Origin: VRUE01 sp963697805
GTDB lineage: Bacteria; Actinomycetota; Thermoleophilia; Solirubrobacterales; 70-9
DNA length: 64,000 nucleotides
Direction: 5' to 3'
NCBI GenBank assembly: GCA_963697805.1
Contig: CAVOPB010000002.1
Location: 1,127,223-1,191,222 of the forward strand
A program made the position numbers and the translations under genes. Below the pieces are notes generated by a model. That model was given only the letters and a program-made list of their open reading frames with translations, searched no databases and was not told the origin of the DNA. Below, in pieces: positions 63,709 through 64,000 of the stretch. The first letter of the stretch is position 1. The number at the start of each line of letters is the position of its first letter.

Positions 63709-64000
63709 ATGGGCGGCGATTCCCAAGGCTCCGGAGGTGTCTCCCCTATCCCTGTGGCCAGCAGCACCGGCCTCGGGCGTCAACTCCCATGTCGGCGGCA
63801 GGATCCGCCTCTTGTGCAATCATGCACAAAGTATTTGCGGGGCTCGCCGCGGGGGAAACGGATTGGGGCGGGTCCCGTTTTTCTGTGGTCGGCGTTCAGG
63901 CGCCGTAGGAAGCTTTTCTCAGGCCATCAGGTCTGTAAGAAGGGTCGGGGCCGGCAAAGGCCCGCGAGGTCCTCAGATAGCGGCATATGCGCTATTGGAC
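63709..64000 (+). CDS. Possible partial reading frame at the window edge
   Basis: ATG 63709 is preceded at six bases by a perfect AGGAGGG site (63696-63702), and the frame stays open for 97 codons to the edge. The predicted peptide is Gly/Ser/Arg-rich (GGDSQGSGGVSPIPVASSTG) without recognisable domains and contains the palindrome at 63812, so it may be spurious. Confidence 0.25.
   Translation, partial: MGGDSQGSGGVSPIPVASSTGLGRQLPCRRQDPPLVQSCTKYLRGSPRGKRIGAGPVFLWSAFRRRRKLFSGHQVCKKGRGRQRPARSSDSGICAIG
63812..63829. promoter_or_regulatory. Putative operator: 18-bp inverted repeat
   Basis: TTGTGCAATCATGCACAA: two perfect 7-bp arms around ATCA. Size and symmetry suit a dimeric phage- or plasmid-type repressor. 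No repressor gene is identified in the window. Confidence 0.45.

Larger units (their letters stand above)
50262..64000. mobile_element. Serine-integrase mobile element (right end outside the window)
   Basis: Begins where the host peptidase gene is broken and continues to the window edge. Contents: large serine integrase reading outward, a nuclease-helicase with repeat array, small secreted and membrane proteins, a small serine recombinase, and a leftward operon of small phage- or plasmid-like proteins including a collagen-like one. By eye the base composition from about 56.5 kb on is lower in GC than the host region, and genes are short with many ATGA overlaps. No capsid, terminase, portal or tail gene is recognisable in this part, so phage versus non-phage element is open. 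Confidence 0.75.

Overview
The window is a high-GC bacterial chromosome segment, most consistent with an actinobacterium of the class Thermoleophilia (Solirubrobacterales-like). The evidence is very high third-position GC, an actinobacterial ftsE-ftsX-smpB-ssrA neighbourhood, single-chain transketolase, and two small secreted proteins (57873-58520 and 58733-59404) with a decapeptide-repeat N-terminus that I recognise from that class. The taxonomic call is an inference from gene style; no rRNA gene is present.

Layout. 1-12.8 kb holds housekeeping genes: secA, a SAM methyltransferase, prfB with an intact +1 programmed frameshift site, an esterase, ogt with an ECF sigma factor, nadC, a cupredoxin, an Fpg-type glycosylase, nadA and transketolase. 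12.9-21.6 kb is a division and ribosome-rescue cluster: ftsE, ftsX, an S41 protease, an RNB exoribonuclease, smpB, a proline-rich membrane protein, a flavin disulfide oxidoreductase and the tmRNA gene ssrA with tag AKHRHQPIRADHEFALAA. 21.7-28.4 kb is mixed metabolism (ICMT-like, peroxiredoxin, DUF1697, MBL, OsmC, purU, Rpf-like, HD, uppP).

28.7-43.0 kb is a contiguous phosphate/polyphosphate island: PhoB-like regulator, orphan winged-helix protein, pstSCAB, phoU, ppx, a CHAD protein split in two, a PHP-glycosyltransferase fusion, ppk1, DUF47 and pit. Four sets of 11-bp-spaced TTCACA/TTTACA repeats that I read as PHO boxes sit in front of the regulator, the orphan winged-helix gene, pstS and the PHP-glycosyltransferase. 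One of them points leftward towards a perfect leftward intrinsic terminator with no gene between, suggesting a phosphate-controlled small RNA. 43-50 kb carries TadE/TadG-like pilus genes and a four-gene 2-oxoacid:ferredoxin oxidoreductase operon.

From about 50.26 kb to beyond the right edge is an integrated mobile element. It interrupts a TadG-M15 peptidase gene, begins with a large serine integrase whose last codons lie in host DNA, and carries a nuclease-helicase protein with six tandem helicase-associated repeats (probable defence cargo), secreted and membrane proteins, a small serine recombinase and a translationally coupled leftward operon that includes a collagen-like protein.

Caution on quality: many conserved genes in 32.7-43.0, 46.8-47.8 and 51.2-56.4 kb, plus a few small ones in the element, are broken by single-base indels, mostly insertions, while neighbouring stretches are clean. 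This looks like local assembly or read error rather than gene decay, so those genes are annotated as single CDSs spanning several frames.
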